A model generated the notes under the pieces. The model saw nothing but the letters and a program-made list of their open reading frames with translations. It did not search any database and had not been told where the DNA came from. Made by a program: the position numbers and the translations under genes. 64,000 nt of DNA from CAMQRS01 sp964370645 (GTDB taxonomy: Bacteria > Bacillota_I > Bacilli_A > Erysipelotrichales > Erysipelotrichaceae), in NCBI GenBank assembly GCA_964370645.1, contig CAYJJS010000006.1, positions 6,815 through 70,814 of the forward strand, written 5' to 3'. Shown in pieces: positions 45,301 to 54,900 of the stretch; position 1 is the stretch's first letter, and the number at the start of each line of letters is the position of its first letter.

Positions 45301-45380
45301 GCTACTACAACATTATCTAACTAATCTGGTCAGGTCGGGAACGAAGCAGCCACGTGGAGGCTCTGATGTGTGTGGTAGTT
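45301..45380 (+). ncRNA. ffs: Signal recognition particle RNA, small (4.5S-like) type
   Basis: The RNA has GGTCAGGTCGGGAACGAAGCAGCC at 45328-45351 (given here by its ends GGTCAGG and AAGCAGCC), the conserved helix 8 apical region that binds Ffh. The ends GCTACTACAACA and TGTGTGGTAGT pair, and a T-run follows. At about 80 bases it lacks the Alu domain of the Bacillus 6S-type scRNA. The location before tadA and dnaX is close to that of scr in Bacillus. Confidence 0.93.
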
Positions 45381-45402
45381 TTTATTTTATATTGAGGTAA
45401 AT

Positions 45403-45855
45403 ATGGATAAAAAATATAATAAATTTATGAGTGAAGCACTTATAGAGGCAAAAAAGGCATTTGATAAGAATGAAGTCCCTGTGGGAGCTGTCATAGTTAA
45501 AGATGATAAAATAATAGGAAGAGGTCATAATCTTCGTGAAACTACGAATAACCCAATCAATCACGCAGAAATAATAGCCATACAAAACGCTAGTGAAACA
45601 CTAAATACTTGGAAATTAAAAGGATGTACGATTTATGTAACAGTAGAGCCATGTATTATGTGTGCTGGTGCAATCATGCAAGCACGCATGGATTGCGTTG
45701 TATATGGAGTTTCAGAGCCTAAAACGGGTTGTATAGATAGTGTAATAAATTTGTATGAGCAACAAGGATTTAATCACTATCCAATACATATTTCCGGAGT
45801 AATGGAAAAAGAATGTCAAAGGTTTATGATTGATTTTTTTAAAACTAAAAGGTAA
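45403..45855 (+). CDS. tadA: tRNA-specific adenosine deaminase
   Basis: The 150-residue product has the zinc deaminase motifs NHAEIIAI (His-Ala-Glu, about residue 53) and EPCIMCAGAI (about 83-86). It converts A34 to inosine in tRNA-Arg(ACG). The ATG follows GAGG by five bases, just after the SRP RNA terminator. Confidence 0.95.
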   Translation: MDKKYNKFMSEALIEAKKAFDKNEVPVGAVIVKDDKIIGRGHNLRETTNNPINHAEIIAIQNASETLNTWKLKGCTIYVTVEPCIMCAGAIMQARMDCVVYGVSEPKTGCIDSVINLYEQQGFNHYPIHISGVMEKECQRFMIDFFKTKR

Positions 45856-45857
45856 AA

Positions 45858-45888
45858 GGAAGGTTAATTATATAATTATCCTTTTTTT
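45858..45888 (+). terminator. Weak terminator of tadA
   Basis: AAGGTTAATTAT and ATAATTATCCTT pair with one mismatch and no extra loop bases, followed by TTTTTAT. Confidence 0.5.
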
Positions 45889-45917
45889 ATTTTGAAAGTA
45901 GTAATAAGATAAAGGTA

Positions 45918-45926
45918 TGGTATAAT
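45918..45926 (+). promoter_or_regulatory. Extended -10 promoter of dnaX-ebfC-recR
   Basis: TATGGTATAAT (TG extension, perfect -10) lies 24 bases before the dnaX start. Confidence 0.6.
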
Positions 45927-45949
45927 ATTACGAGAGAGCGAGGGATAAG

Positions 45950-47677
45950 ATGTCATACAAAGCCTTATATAGAACATATAGACCAAATGATTTTGAAGAA
46001 ATGGCTGGTCAAAAACATATAATACAAACACTTAAGAATGCAATAGATAAAGATAGAATAGCACATGCATATTTATTCAGTGGGCCTAGGGGAACTGGAA
46101 AAACATCATCAGCTAAACTATTTGCAAAAGCAATCAATTGTAAAAATGAAAAAAACAGACCTTGTGGTACGTGTGATAGTTGTATTGCTGCAAAAGATGG
46201 AACCCACCAAGATATAATAGAAATAGATGCAGCTAGTAATAATGGAGTGGAAGAAGCAAGAAGTTTGATAGAAAGAGTAAAATATGCGCCTTCTCCATTA
46301 GGAAGATATAAGATATACATTATTGATGAGGTTCATATGATGTCTACTGGGGCATTTAATGCTCTACTAAAAACAATAGAAGAACCTCCAGCTCATGTCA
46401 TTTTTATTTTGGCTACAACAGAGCCACATAAGGTAATACCAACTATCTTGTCTCGTTGTCAAAGATATGATTTCACGAAGATAAGCAGAAAAGAAATTGT
46501 AGAGAGATTAAAGTATGTAATCAAAGAAGAAAAAATTGCGGTAGAAGACAAGGTGTTAGAGAATATAGCTTTATTGGCAGATGGAGGAATGCGTGATGCA
46601 TTAAGTATATTAGATCAATGTAGAGCTTATGCTACTGAAGTGATTACTGTTAAAAATATTAATGAAATTTATGGAGTAATGAGTAGTCAAGAATTGTGTG
46701 AATTAATACATATGATTAGTAGTAAAAACATTAAAGAACTAATGGAACAATGTGAATTGATTGAAAAAAATGGAACAGATATCAAAAGGTTAACTAATTC
46801 ATTTGTGGAAGTGTTAAAAGAGAGTAGTATTTATGAATACACAAATAATAGTACATTGTTGAATTTATTGGATGTAGAACAAGTGAAAAAAATTAATGAA
46901 AATATTGATTCACAATTAAAATTAAAAATGATAGATATATTAATATCTACAAATGAAAAATATAAGCATGCAACGAGTTTGATTTCGTACTTAGAAATAG
47001 CTCTTTTAAAAATGATTCAATTATTTGAACAAATAAATATTTCAAATATTAAGTATGAAAAGGAAGAAGTAGTTTCGAAAGATATAGCAATAAAGGACGA
47101 AGTAATTAAAGAAAATAAAAAGGATGTATCTAAGATTAATATACAACCTATAAAAGATGAAGTCGCTGATAAAAAGGTAAGTGAAGTAAATAATTATAAT
47201 ACTAATATAAAGAAGGATGAAGAGTGTATTAATGATGAATTCATATTGCGATTGCTTGTTGGTGCAAATAAACCAGAAAGAGCAACGGATAATGAAAAAA
47301 TGAGTCGCTTGCATGAGTATTCTTTAGATATACAATATGCTAGATATGCAAATATTCTTAAAAACAGTAGTATTATTGCGAGTGGTAACACCTATACACT
47401 TATCAGTGTTTCAAGTAGTATACGAGCGAATGAAATTAATGATTTGGGAAAACAAGATGAATTTTATGAATTTACAAACGATTTATTCCATAAACCAAAA
47501 AAAGTATTTGCTATAACAATGCAGGATTCAGATATGTATATTAATTTGTTTAAAGAAAGATATAAAGCAAATAATTTACCAAATGCAATTGAGTTTGAAA
47601 TACAATTGAAAAAAGATGAAGAACAAATAGATAAAATTAAAAGAGCGTTTAATGACGTAATCATAATGGAGGATTAA
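45950..47677 (+). CDS. dnaX: DNA polymerase III subunit gamma/tau
   Basis: The 575-residue product has Walker A GPRGTGKTSSAKLFAKAINC, the zinc cysteines CGTCDSC, Walker B IIDEVHMM, and the sensor region LATTEPHKVIPTILSRCQRYDF. A C-terminal domain carries a lysine-rich linker (about 365-410) and a tau-like end. It loads the beta clamp and links the replicative polymerases. No programmed frameshift was identified. It begins the dnaX-ebfC-recR operon. Confidence 0.96.
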   Translation: MSYKALYRTYRPNDFEEMAGQKHIIQTLKNAIDKDRIAHAYLFSGPRGTGKTSSAKLFAKAINCKNEKNRPCGTCDSCIAAKDGTHQDIIEIDAASNNGVEEARSLIERVKYAPSPLGRYKIYIIDEVHMMSTGAFNALLKTIEEPPAHVIFILATTEPHKVIPTILSRCQRYDFTKISRKEIVERLKYVIKEEKIAVEDKVLENIALLADGGMRDALSILDQCRAYATEVITVKNINEIYGVMSSQELCELIHMISSKNIKELMEQCELIEKNGTDIKRLTNSFVEVLKESSIYEYTNNSTLLNLLDVEQVKKINENIDSQLKLKMIDILISTNEKYKHATSLISYLEIALLKMIQLFEQINISNIKYEKEEVVSKDIAIKDEVIKENKKDVSKINIQPIKDEVADKKVSEVNNYNTNIKKDEECINDEFILRLLVGANKPERATDNEKMSRLHEYSLDIQYARYANILKNSSIIASGNTYTLISVSSSIRANEINDLGKQDEFYEFTNDLFHKPKKVFAITMQDSDMYINLFKERYKANNLPNAIEFEIQLKKDEEQIDKIKRAFNDVIIMED

Positions 47678-47679
47678 AT

Positions 47680-47988
47680 ATGAATATTAATGTATTAATG
47701 AAACAAGCAAAAAAAATGCAAGATGAAATGGGAAAAGCACAAAAACAATTACAAGAAAAAGAGTATGAAGCATCTGTACAAAATGGAAGTGTACAAGTGC
47801 ATGCTTCAGGAACGGGAACAATACAATCAATTATAATAGCTGATGAATTAATGAATGTAGAGAATAAAGAAATCACACAGGATTTGGTTATAATGGCTGT
47901 AAACCAAGTATTAGAAGAAATTGCAAAAGATAGAGAAGAAATGAACAATCAAATTACAGGTGGAGTAAATCTGCCAGGTTTCTTTTAA
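47680..47988 (+). CDS. ebfC: Nucleoid-associated protein EbfC/YbaB (YaaK)
   Basis: The 102-residue product has the YbaB fold pattern: MNINVLMKQAKKMQDEMGKA, then VHASGTGTIQSIIIADELM, and ends with GGVNLPGFF. YbaB proteins bind DNA as dimers. The gene lies between dnaX and recR as in most bacteria, with two bases to dnaX and one to recR. Confidence 0.95.
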   Translation: MNINVLMKQAKKMQDEMGKAQKQLQEKEYEASVQNGSVQVHASGTGTIQSIIIADELMNVENKEITQDLVIMAVNQVLEEIAKDREEMNNQITGGVNLPGFF

Positions 47989-47989
47989 A

Positions 47990-48580
47990 ATGTATCCTAA
48001 AAAGTTCGAAGATTTGATTAATTCTCTTCGTTTGTTACCTGGTGTTGGACAAAAAAGTGCTGAACGATTTGCTTTTGAAATGCTGAATTTTTCAGAAGAA
48101 GAGTTGGATCAGTTCATTCAAAGTATTACAAACATCAAAGATAAATTAAATTATTGTGAACTGTGTGGTAATTTATCAGAAGGAAAAGTATGTGATATTT
48201 GTAGTGATGACACTAGGGATCGTTTGATCATATGTGTGGTCGAAAGTGCTAAAGATGTAATAGCTATGGAAAAAACTAATTCATATCATGGATTGTATCA
48301 TGTATTACACGGTGTCATTTCAACAAGTAAAGGGATTATGCCAGATGATATTAACCTTAATAATTTATTGAAAAGAGTGGACGATCATATTCAAGAAATT
48401 ATTATTGCAACGAATCCAACAATAGAAGGAGAAACAACTGCTTTGTATATATCTAAATTATTAGAAAGTAAAGAAGTTCTAGTAACTAGAATCGCTCATG
48501 GATTACCAATGGGTGGTAATTTGGATTATGCTCATGAACTTACTATCATAAAAGCAATGGAAGGAAGAAGTAAAATTTAA
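47990..48580 (+). CDS. recR: Recombination protein RecR
   Basis: The 196-residue product has the helix-hairpin-helix LPGVGQKSAERFAFEML, a C4 zinc finger CELCGNLSEGKVCDIC, and a TOPRIM domain with CVVESAKDVIAME and ATNPTIEGETTALYIS. RecR acts with RecF and RecO in loading RecA. The gene ends the dnaX operon. Confidence 0.97.
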   Translation: MYPKKFEDLINSLRLLPGVGQKSAERFAFEMLNFSEEELDQFIQSITNIKDKLNYCELCGNLSEGKVCDICSDDTRDRLIICVVESAKDVIAMEKTNSYHGLYHVLHGVISTSKGIMPDDINLNNLLKRVDDHIQEIIIATNPTIEGETTALYISKLLESKEVLVTRIAHGLPMGGNLDYAHELTIIKAMEGRSKI

Positions 48581-48640
48581 TTCCATCTACTTCAATGTAT
48601 TTTTCGAAATCAGTGTAATCGAGTAAAAATAAATAAGTTA

Positions 48641-48677
48641 AAAAACTCTAATTTGTAAACCAAAATAGAGTTTTTTT
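48641..48677 (+). terminator. Terminator of the dnaX-ebfC-recR operon
   Basis: AAACTCTAATTTG and CAAAATAGAGTTT pair with one mismatch across five bases, followed by TTTTAAT. Confidence 0.8.
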
Positions 48678-48760
48678 AATTATATAGAAATAGGAATTTT
48701 GTCATGATATTATCGGTTAAATAAATTAGTAAAAAAAATGGTTTTTTTAACGATTTAACA

Positions 48761-48789
48761 TTGCGTTTGTGATTACTTTGTGTTAATAT
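48761..48789 (+). promoter_or_regulatory. Candidate promoter of the first giant surface protein
   Basis: TTGCGT and an extended TGTTAATAT are 17 bases apart. This would leave a leader of about 170 bases. Confidence 0.4.
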
Positions 48790-48869
48790 ATCAGTTGTGT
48801 TAAGTAGTATTGAGAACTAGATAACGTGTTCAAAAAATACAAAAGATGTAAATGTATAAAACACTTGTA

Positions 48870-48914
48870 GAGTTAAATATCATTATGTTATAAAAATAAA
48901 TGTGTGTTTAACTC
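48870..48914 (+). promoter_or_regulatory. Leader hairpin before the first giant surface protein
   Basis: GAGTTAAA (48870-48877) and TTTAACTC (48907-48914) form an 8-base-pair stem in the leader, with a 29-base AT-rich loop and no T-run. The rest of the 387-base gap (48581-48967) holds the recR terminator, the candidate promoter and no gene. Confidence 0.4.
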
Positions 48915-48967
48915 AAAATCATTAACTATTGAAATAGAAAGGGATTGCGAAAGCATAATGGTGGGGT

Positions 48968-51900
48968 ATGAATAAAAAAATATTATTTAGTAAAGCATTG
49001 ATAATTTTATTAGTAGGTTTAGTAAGTTTTTCTAATTTTAATTTTTCAACGTTAGCTAATGAAGTAACAAAAGAAAATGTTGTTGAAATTAATAATGAAG
49101 AAGATACAAAAACAGAGGTTGAATCTACAATCAATATGGATCAAACATTCAACAGTTACATGGGTGTAATGCCTATGTCATTGCAAAACGATAGCGAAAG
49201 AATATTGTTTTATGTTGATTTCATTGGAGAAAATGAGTTAGGGGAAGTCGTGACATTAGCACAAGATGTACCATTTTACACAGGTGGTGGAGTTGCTTAC
49301 CCTTTAGTGGATGGATTGGGAAATCCTTCAGCTAGCTTAGGATATGATGGTGCAATTTTTGATCACTGGCAATTAGGTGGTGTAGAAGTTTCATTAGCAG
49401 ATGTGAATGTGTCATACACACAAGAAGAATTGACTCAAGTGCCATTCGCACCTAAAACAGTAACTCTGCAAGCACACTATTTAAAAGAAGCGCAAACAAT
49501 GAAGCGTACTATTAAGTATGTGTATTTAGAAGATGGAAGAGAAGCTTATCCAACTTATGAAGCAACATTATTGCAATCAGAAGTGAAAACAGTAACATCT
49601 CCCGTAATACAAGGGGCGCAACTAGTTGACCCTGCGCAATCTAATATTACTTTAGATAATACTACACCAGATGAAATTATTGTTGTATATGAGGCGGCAG
49701 AAATAACACCAAAACCTTATACAGTTAAACACTATTTCGAAGAGTTAGATGGAAGTTTCACTTTAGATGATAGTAAAACTACGGTAGAACAAGGGCAAGC
49801 TGGAGAAGTTAGTGAAGCTGTAGCTTTAGATATAGATGGATTTAGTGTAACAACGGGAATTAGCCAACAAATCGTAAACATTGATGGAAGTACGGTTGTT
49901 GAAATTTACTATACTCGTGATAGTTCATTCATCATTTTCCATACAGGAGCAGGTGAACCTATGGATCCAATTTCTGGAGATTATGGTTCAACGATTTCAA
50001 CACCAAGTATACCAACTAGAGATGGTTTCAGTTTTGGTGGATTTGTGGGAAGTGATGGAACAACAATAGATGCAACTTTAAGTAATTTTCCAACAAGTAT
50101 GCCAGCTAATTCAATTACCTATACAGCTGTTTGGGTTGGAGAAGAAACAACGTATCAAATTGTATATTGGGTAGAAAAAGCAAATATATACCCAGGACAA
50201 AAATTAGATACATTGGATGATGATATATTAAAAGACACAAGCAATTATGACTACTATGGTAATGGAGTAGCTAATGGAGTATCAGGAACAACACCTGAAA
50301 TTAGTGCTGCTGATTTAGATAAAGTTAAAGCTACAAATATAGTTGATAGTTATGATCAAAGAAGTAGTGAATATGCTACATATAGTTGGAGTGACGCTGA
50401 GTTTAAAGAAATTCAAGGAAATGGAACTACAGTCGTTAATGTATATTTTACGCGTGATTTATACAATTTCGAATTTAGCATTAGATCTACGCAACAATTA
50501 CAAAGTTCAACAGATCGTATCACTTATACTTTAGGTGATGAAACTGAATTAAGAGAATTGGTAGTTGGTGATGTTTATTCATTTAGCGCAAAATATGAAC
50601 AAGATATTTCAGATTTATGGATTCAACCTGAAAATATCCAAATTATAAAAACAAACCCATACACTTCGACTGCAAAATTTATGAGTTGGACAACGGATGA
50701 AGATAGTAATTTATCAAATACAGCGTACTATTCTGTATCTTGGGATAAATTGATGATAGATCTTTTACCATCAAGTGGAAAAACTCTATATTTTGAGCCA
50801 CAATCTCACAGAGAATCATTTATTACTGAATATACAATAAATAGATATCTTGAAGTTTTACCAGGAGAGGTTGGTGAACCTGTTAAACCTGAGTATAGTG
50901 CTGAAGGAGAATTTATTTTAGGAAAAGTAGATTATACATATCAAACTAATGGAGAAAGATTTCAAGCAAAAGATATGGAAGGATTCACTTTCGTAGATGG
51001 GACAGAGCAATCAGAAGCTGGTGATATTAAAGTGTTTGATTTCTACTATGAAAGAAATGAAATCGATTTAGTATTTAATATGCAGGGTTATGGAGAGCAA
51101 GTAACGACTGTAGAGAATATTAAATATGATGAGTCATTAATAGGATATGAACCAGAAGAACCAGTTCATCCAACACTAGGATATACTTTTGATGGATGGT
51201 ATTATGAGGCAGAATATAAAACACCTGTGGATTGGGAAAATGATAAAATGCCTGATGCAGGAGCTCAACTAGAAATATTTGCAAAATGGCTACCACCTCA
51301 ACATGAGGTAAACTTCTCAGCTAACGGTGGTTTATTAGTGAATGAAATAAACGGGTTGATTGAAAATCAAGTATCAATTCAAGTTGGACATAATGAAACA
51401 ATTGGAGATAAATTTTCATATGCACTTCAAAGAACAGGATACATCTTTGGTGGATGGATCATCGATGAAAACAAAAATGGTGTCAAAGACGAAGATGAAA
51501 ATGAATACTTTGCTTTAGGACAAGAAATTGTATCTGATTGTTATGTTGTTGCCGATTGGATAGCAAACTTAAATGTTAAATATACAGTTAAATATCAGTA
51601 TGCTGATGGTGAAAACACATACGTTCACGAAGTTGAAATTTTCGGAGCTGAATTAGGTGAAGAGATTAGTGCGTATGCTTTAACTTCAGGAGAACTTATC
51701 AAAAAAGGTTGGCCAAGTGGGTATTATACTCCAGATTCATTTTCGAAGACACATGTTATAGAAAGTGAAACGGATGAGATTGTATTCAACTATGTAAGAT
51801 CCGATGAATATTTATATACGTATACAATTAATTATGAAGATGCAGATGGAAATATCATTCGTGAAATGGATACACTTAGAACATCTGAAAATCATATTGT

Positions 51901-54900
51901 AGAAGATGCTCCATACATTGATGGATATAGAATTACATCTGAACCAGTTGTAGGAATTGAATTGAACGCAGCAAGTTCATCAAACGTAATCACATTCACA
52001 TATAGTGAAGTAATCACGACTGCTGTATCTAAAGTTAAATTCTATGCACCAGATGGAACATTGCTTTCACATGAAGTGTCATTAAACACAACACTTGGTG
52101 AAAAAATAACATTTGAAAGTATTTACTCGAATGTAGATGTTCAAGCAATCATTGATAACTATCCAGATTGGGGAATTGAAGCTCCTTTAAGTGACTATCG
52201 TATTATCGCAAACGATACTATTTTTGAAGTTCGTTTCAAATTATTAACAGTAAATGTGGATTACTATTCGTATACTGGTGATATTATTGAATTAAATGTT
52301 GAAGAAGTTATTGATGAAGCACCAAGCAAAACAACACAAGAAGGCTTGGCAGCAGGAACTCATTTCGTTAAGTGGGTAGATCAAGATTTCAATGACATTA
52401 GTGTTATCAGCGAATCAACAACGCAATTACATGCAGTGGTTACTCATGATGTATTATTCATGAACGAATCTGAATTATATATAGGAGATGAAATTGGACA
52501 CAATATGTCAGTCTCTGCACCAGTTAATCCAACAAGTGAAAACAAAAGATTTTTAGGTTGGTCTACAACGGAAGATAGTATTGTTGCAGATGTAGTTTTC
52601 CCTAAGACAATTAGTGAACCAACTACATTGTATGCTGTATACGCAAAACAATTCACAATCACAGGTGTATTAGCAGATGGAGAAAGCACAAGCAAAACAT
52701 ACGATGGAACAGCATTGTCATTGAACGAAGAAAACTTCACAGTGATGAATGGTGAAAACGAAGTAAGTGGAGTAACGTTCAAATACTATGCAGATGCAGC
52801 ATGTACAGAAGAAATCACAGATGCAAATGAATTAGAAATTACAAATGCAGGAAGTATTACTTACTACATCGTTGCAGAAAAAGCAGGGTACAATAACTCA
52901 CCAGCATTCCCAGTTACATTGACAGTAAATAAATTTGCGATCACAGTGAGTGCAGATGAAAAATCAATGGTATATGATGCAGAAATGCCAACATTGACAT
53001 ACACAGTTAATAGTGAGGAAATGCCAAGTGGAGAAGGATTCACATATGTAGTAGCAAGAACAAGTAGTGAAACAGCAGTAAATGTATATGTAGAAGACTT
53101 AACAGTACGTGCAACACCAAATGCAGGAACAGATGCGAATAACTATGAAATCACATACGTACCAGCAGACTTTACAATTACACCAGCAGGATTCAATATC
53201 ACAGGTGTATTAGCAGATGGAGAAAGCACAAGCAAAACATACGATGGAACAGNNNNNNNNNNNNNNNNNNNNNNNNNNNNNNNNNNNNNNNNNNNNNNNN
53301 NNNNNNNNNNNNNNNNNNNNNNNNNNNNNNNNNNNNNNNNNNNNNNNNNNNNTGCAGAAAAAGCAGGGTACAATAACTCACCAGCATTCCCAGTTACATT
53401 GACAGTATCAAGACGTGAAGTAAATGTGATAGTACAACCAGATAGTAAAATTTATGGAACACAAGATGATACAAACTATAAAGGATATACACTAGGATCA
53501 ACACCATTAGTAGATGGAGAAGAAATTAATGTAACAATTTATAGAGATGGAATTGGATCTGATTTAGGAAAATATGATAACGTAGGAACATATGTAGATT
53601 CGTTAAGTGCTACAGTTACGTCAAAAGATGGTTCTTTAAATATGGAAAACTATATTTTCCCAATAATTCCAGCGGATTATGTCATTCAAAATGCACAGTT
53701 AGAAGTTGGTGGATTTGATGCAAATAGTGAAAATCAATCAAAAACATACGATGGAGAAACACTATATTTCAATCCAGAAGATATTGTGACATCTTTAGAT
53801 GGTGTGGATGTTACTACAAGTGTGAAATATTTTGAATTGAACGAAGATGGATCATTTGCAAAAGAAATCACTTTAGAAGAAGTACAAGCAACAGATGTAG
53901 TTGATAGTAAATCTTATGGAGTACGTATTGAAGCAGAAAACTTTGAAGCATATGAAACTACATTTGAAATGACTATTGAAAAAAGACAAGTAGAAATACA
54001 AGTGAATGAAGATAGTAAAGTATATGGAACACAAGATGATACAAACTATGAAGGATATACAGTAGGATCTACCCCATTAGTTGATGGAGAAGAAATCGAT
54101 GTAGAAATTTATAGAAATGGAATCGGATCTGATTTAGGAAAATATGATAATGTAGGAACATATGAAGGTAAATTAAGTGCAACAATTTCTCCAAAAGGAG
54201 TATCGTTGGATATGAATAATTATACTTTCACAGTTAATGATGCTAATTATACAATTGAAAATGCGCAATTAGAAGTCGGTGGATTCGATGCGAATAGTGA
54301 AAATCAATCAAAAACATATGATGGAGAGACATTATTCTTTAATCCAGAAGATATTACAACATCTTTAGATGGTGTAGATGTGTCTATTGATAGTGTAAAA
54401 TATTATGAATTGAACGATGATGGGTCATTTGGAAAAGAAATCACTTTAGAAGAAGTACAAGCAACAAATGTAGCTGATAGCAAATCTTATGGAATTCGAA
54501 TTGAAGCTGAAAACTTTGAAGCATATGAAACAACTTTCCAACTTAATGTATTAAGAAGACCGGTAACAATTAGCATCGCAAATACAACTTTAACTTATGG
54601 AAGCGTGTTGAATGAAGTGCAACTACAAAATATAATGAAGGATGCAATAAATAATGCAACAACGAGTGAAAATGGTAAAGCTATTATTGATGAAGGTGAT
54701 TTAAATGCAATCACAAGTGGTGTGAGTAGAGATGTTTATCATATATTAGGATGGAATGACGATGTTGTTTATATAAGTTTCTCTAATGGAGAAATTGTGG
54801 TGATCCCATTAAACGGTATTGAAAACACGAATATTAATAACAACTATGCAGTTACTGTATTGTACGGTGATTTATTAATAGAAGAAGAGGAGATTACAAA

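Noticed and set aside
45950..47677. Programmed frameshift in dnaX (A-run in the middle)
   Set aside because: No slippery heptamer with a downstream hairpin was found, and the full-length frame is intact.
48581..48967. Small gene or tRNA in the recR downstream gap
   Set aside because: Only very short frames occur and no cloverleaf was found; the interval holds regulatory-looking sequence.
52661..54550. CRISPR-like repeat array
   Set aside because: Units are 540-570 bases, in frame and protein-coding, with no short repeats or unique spacers.
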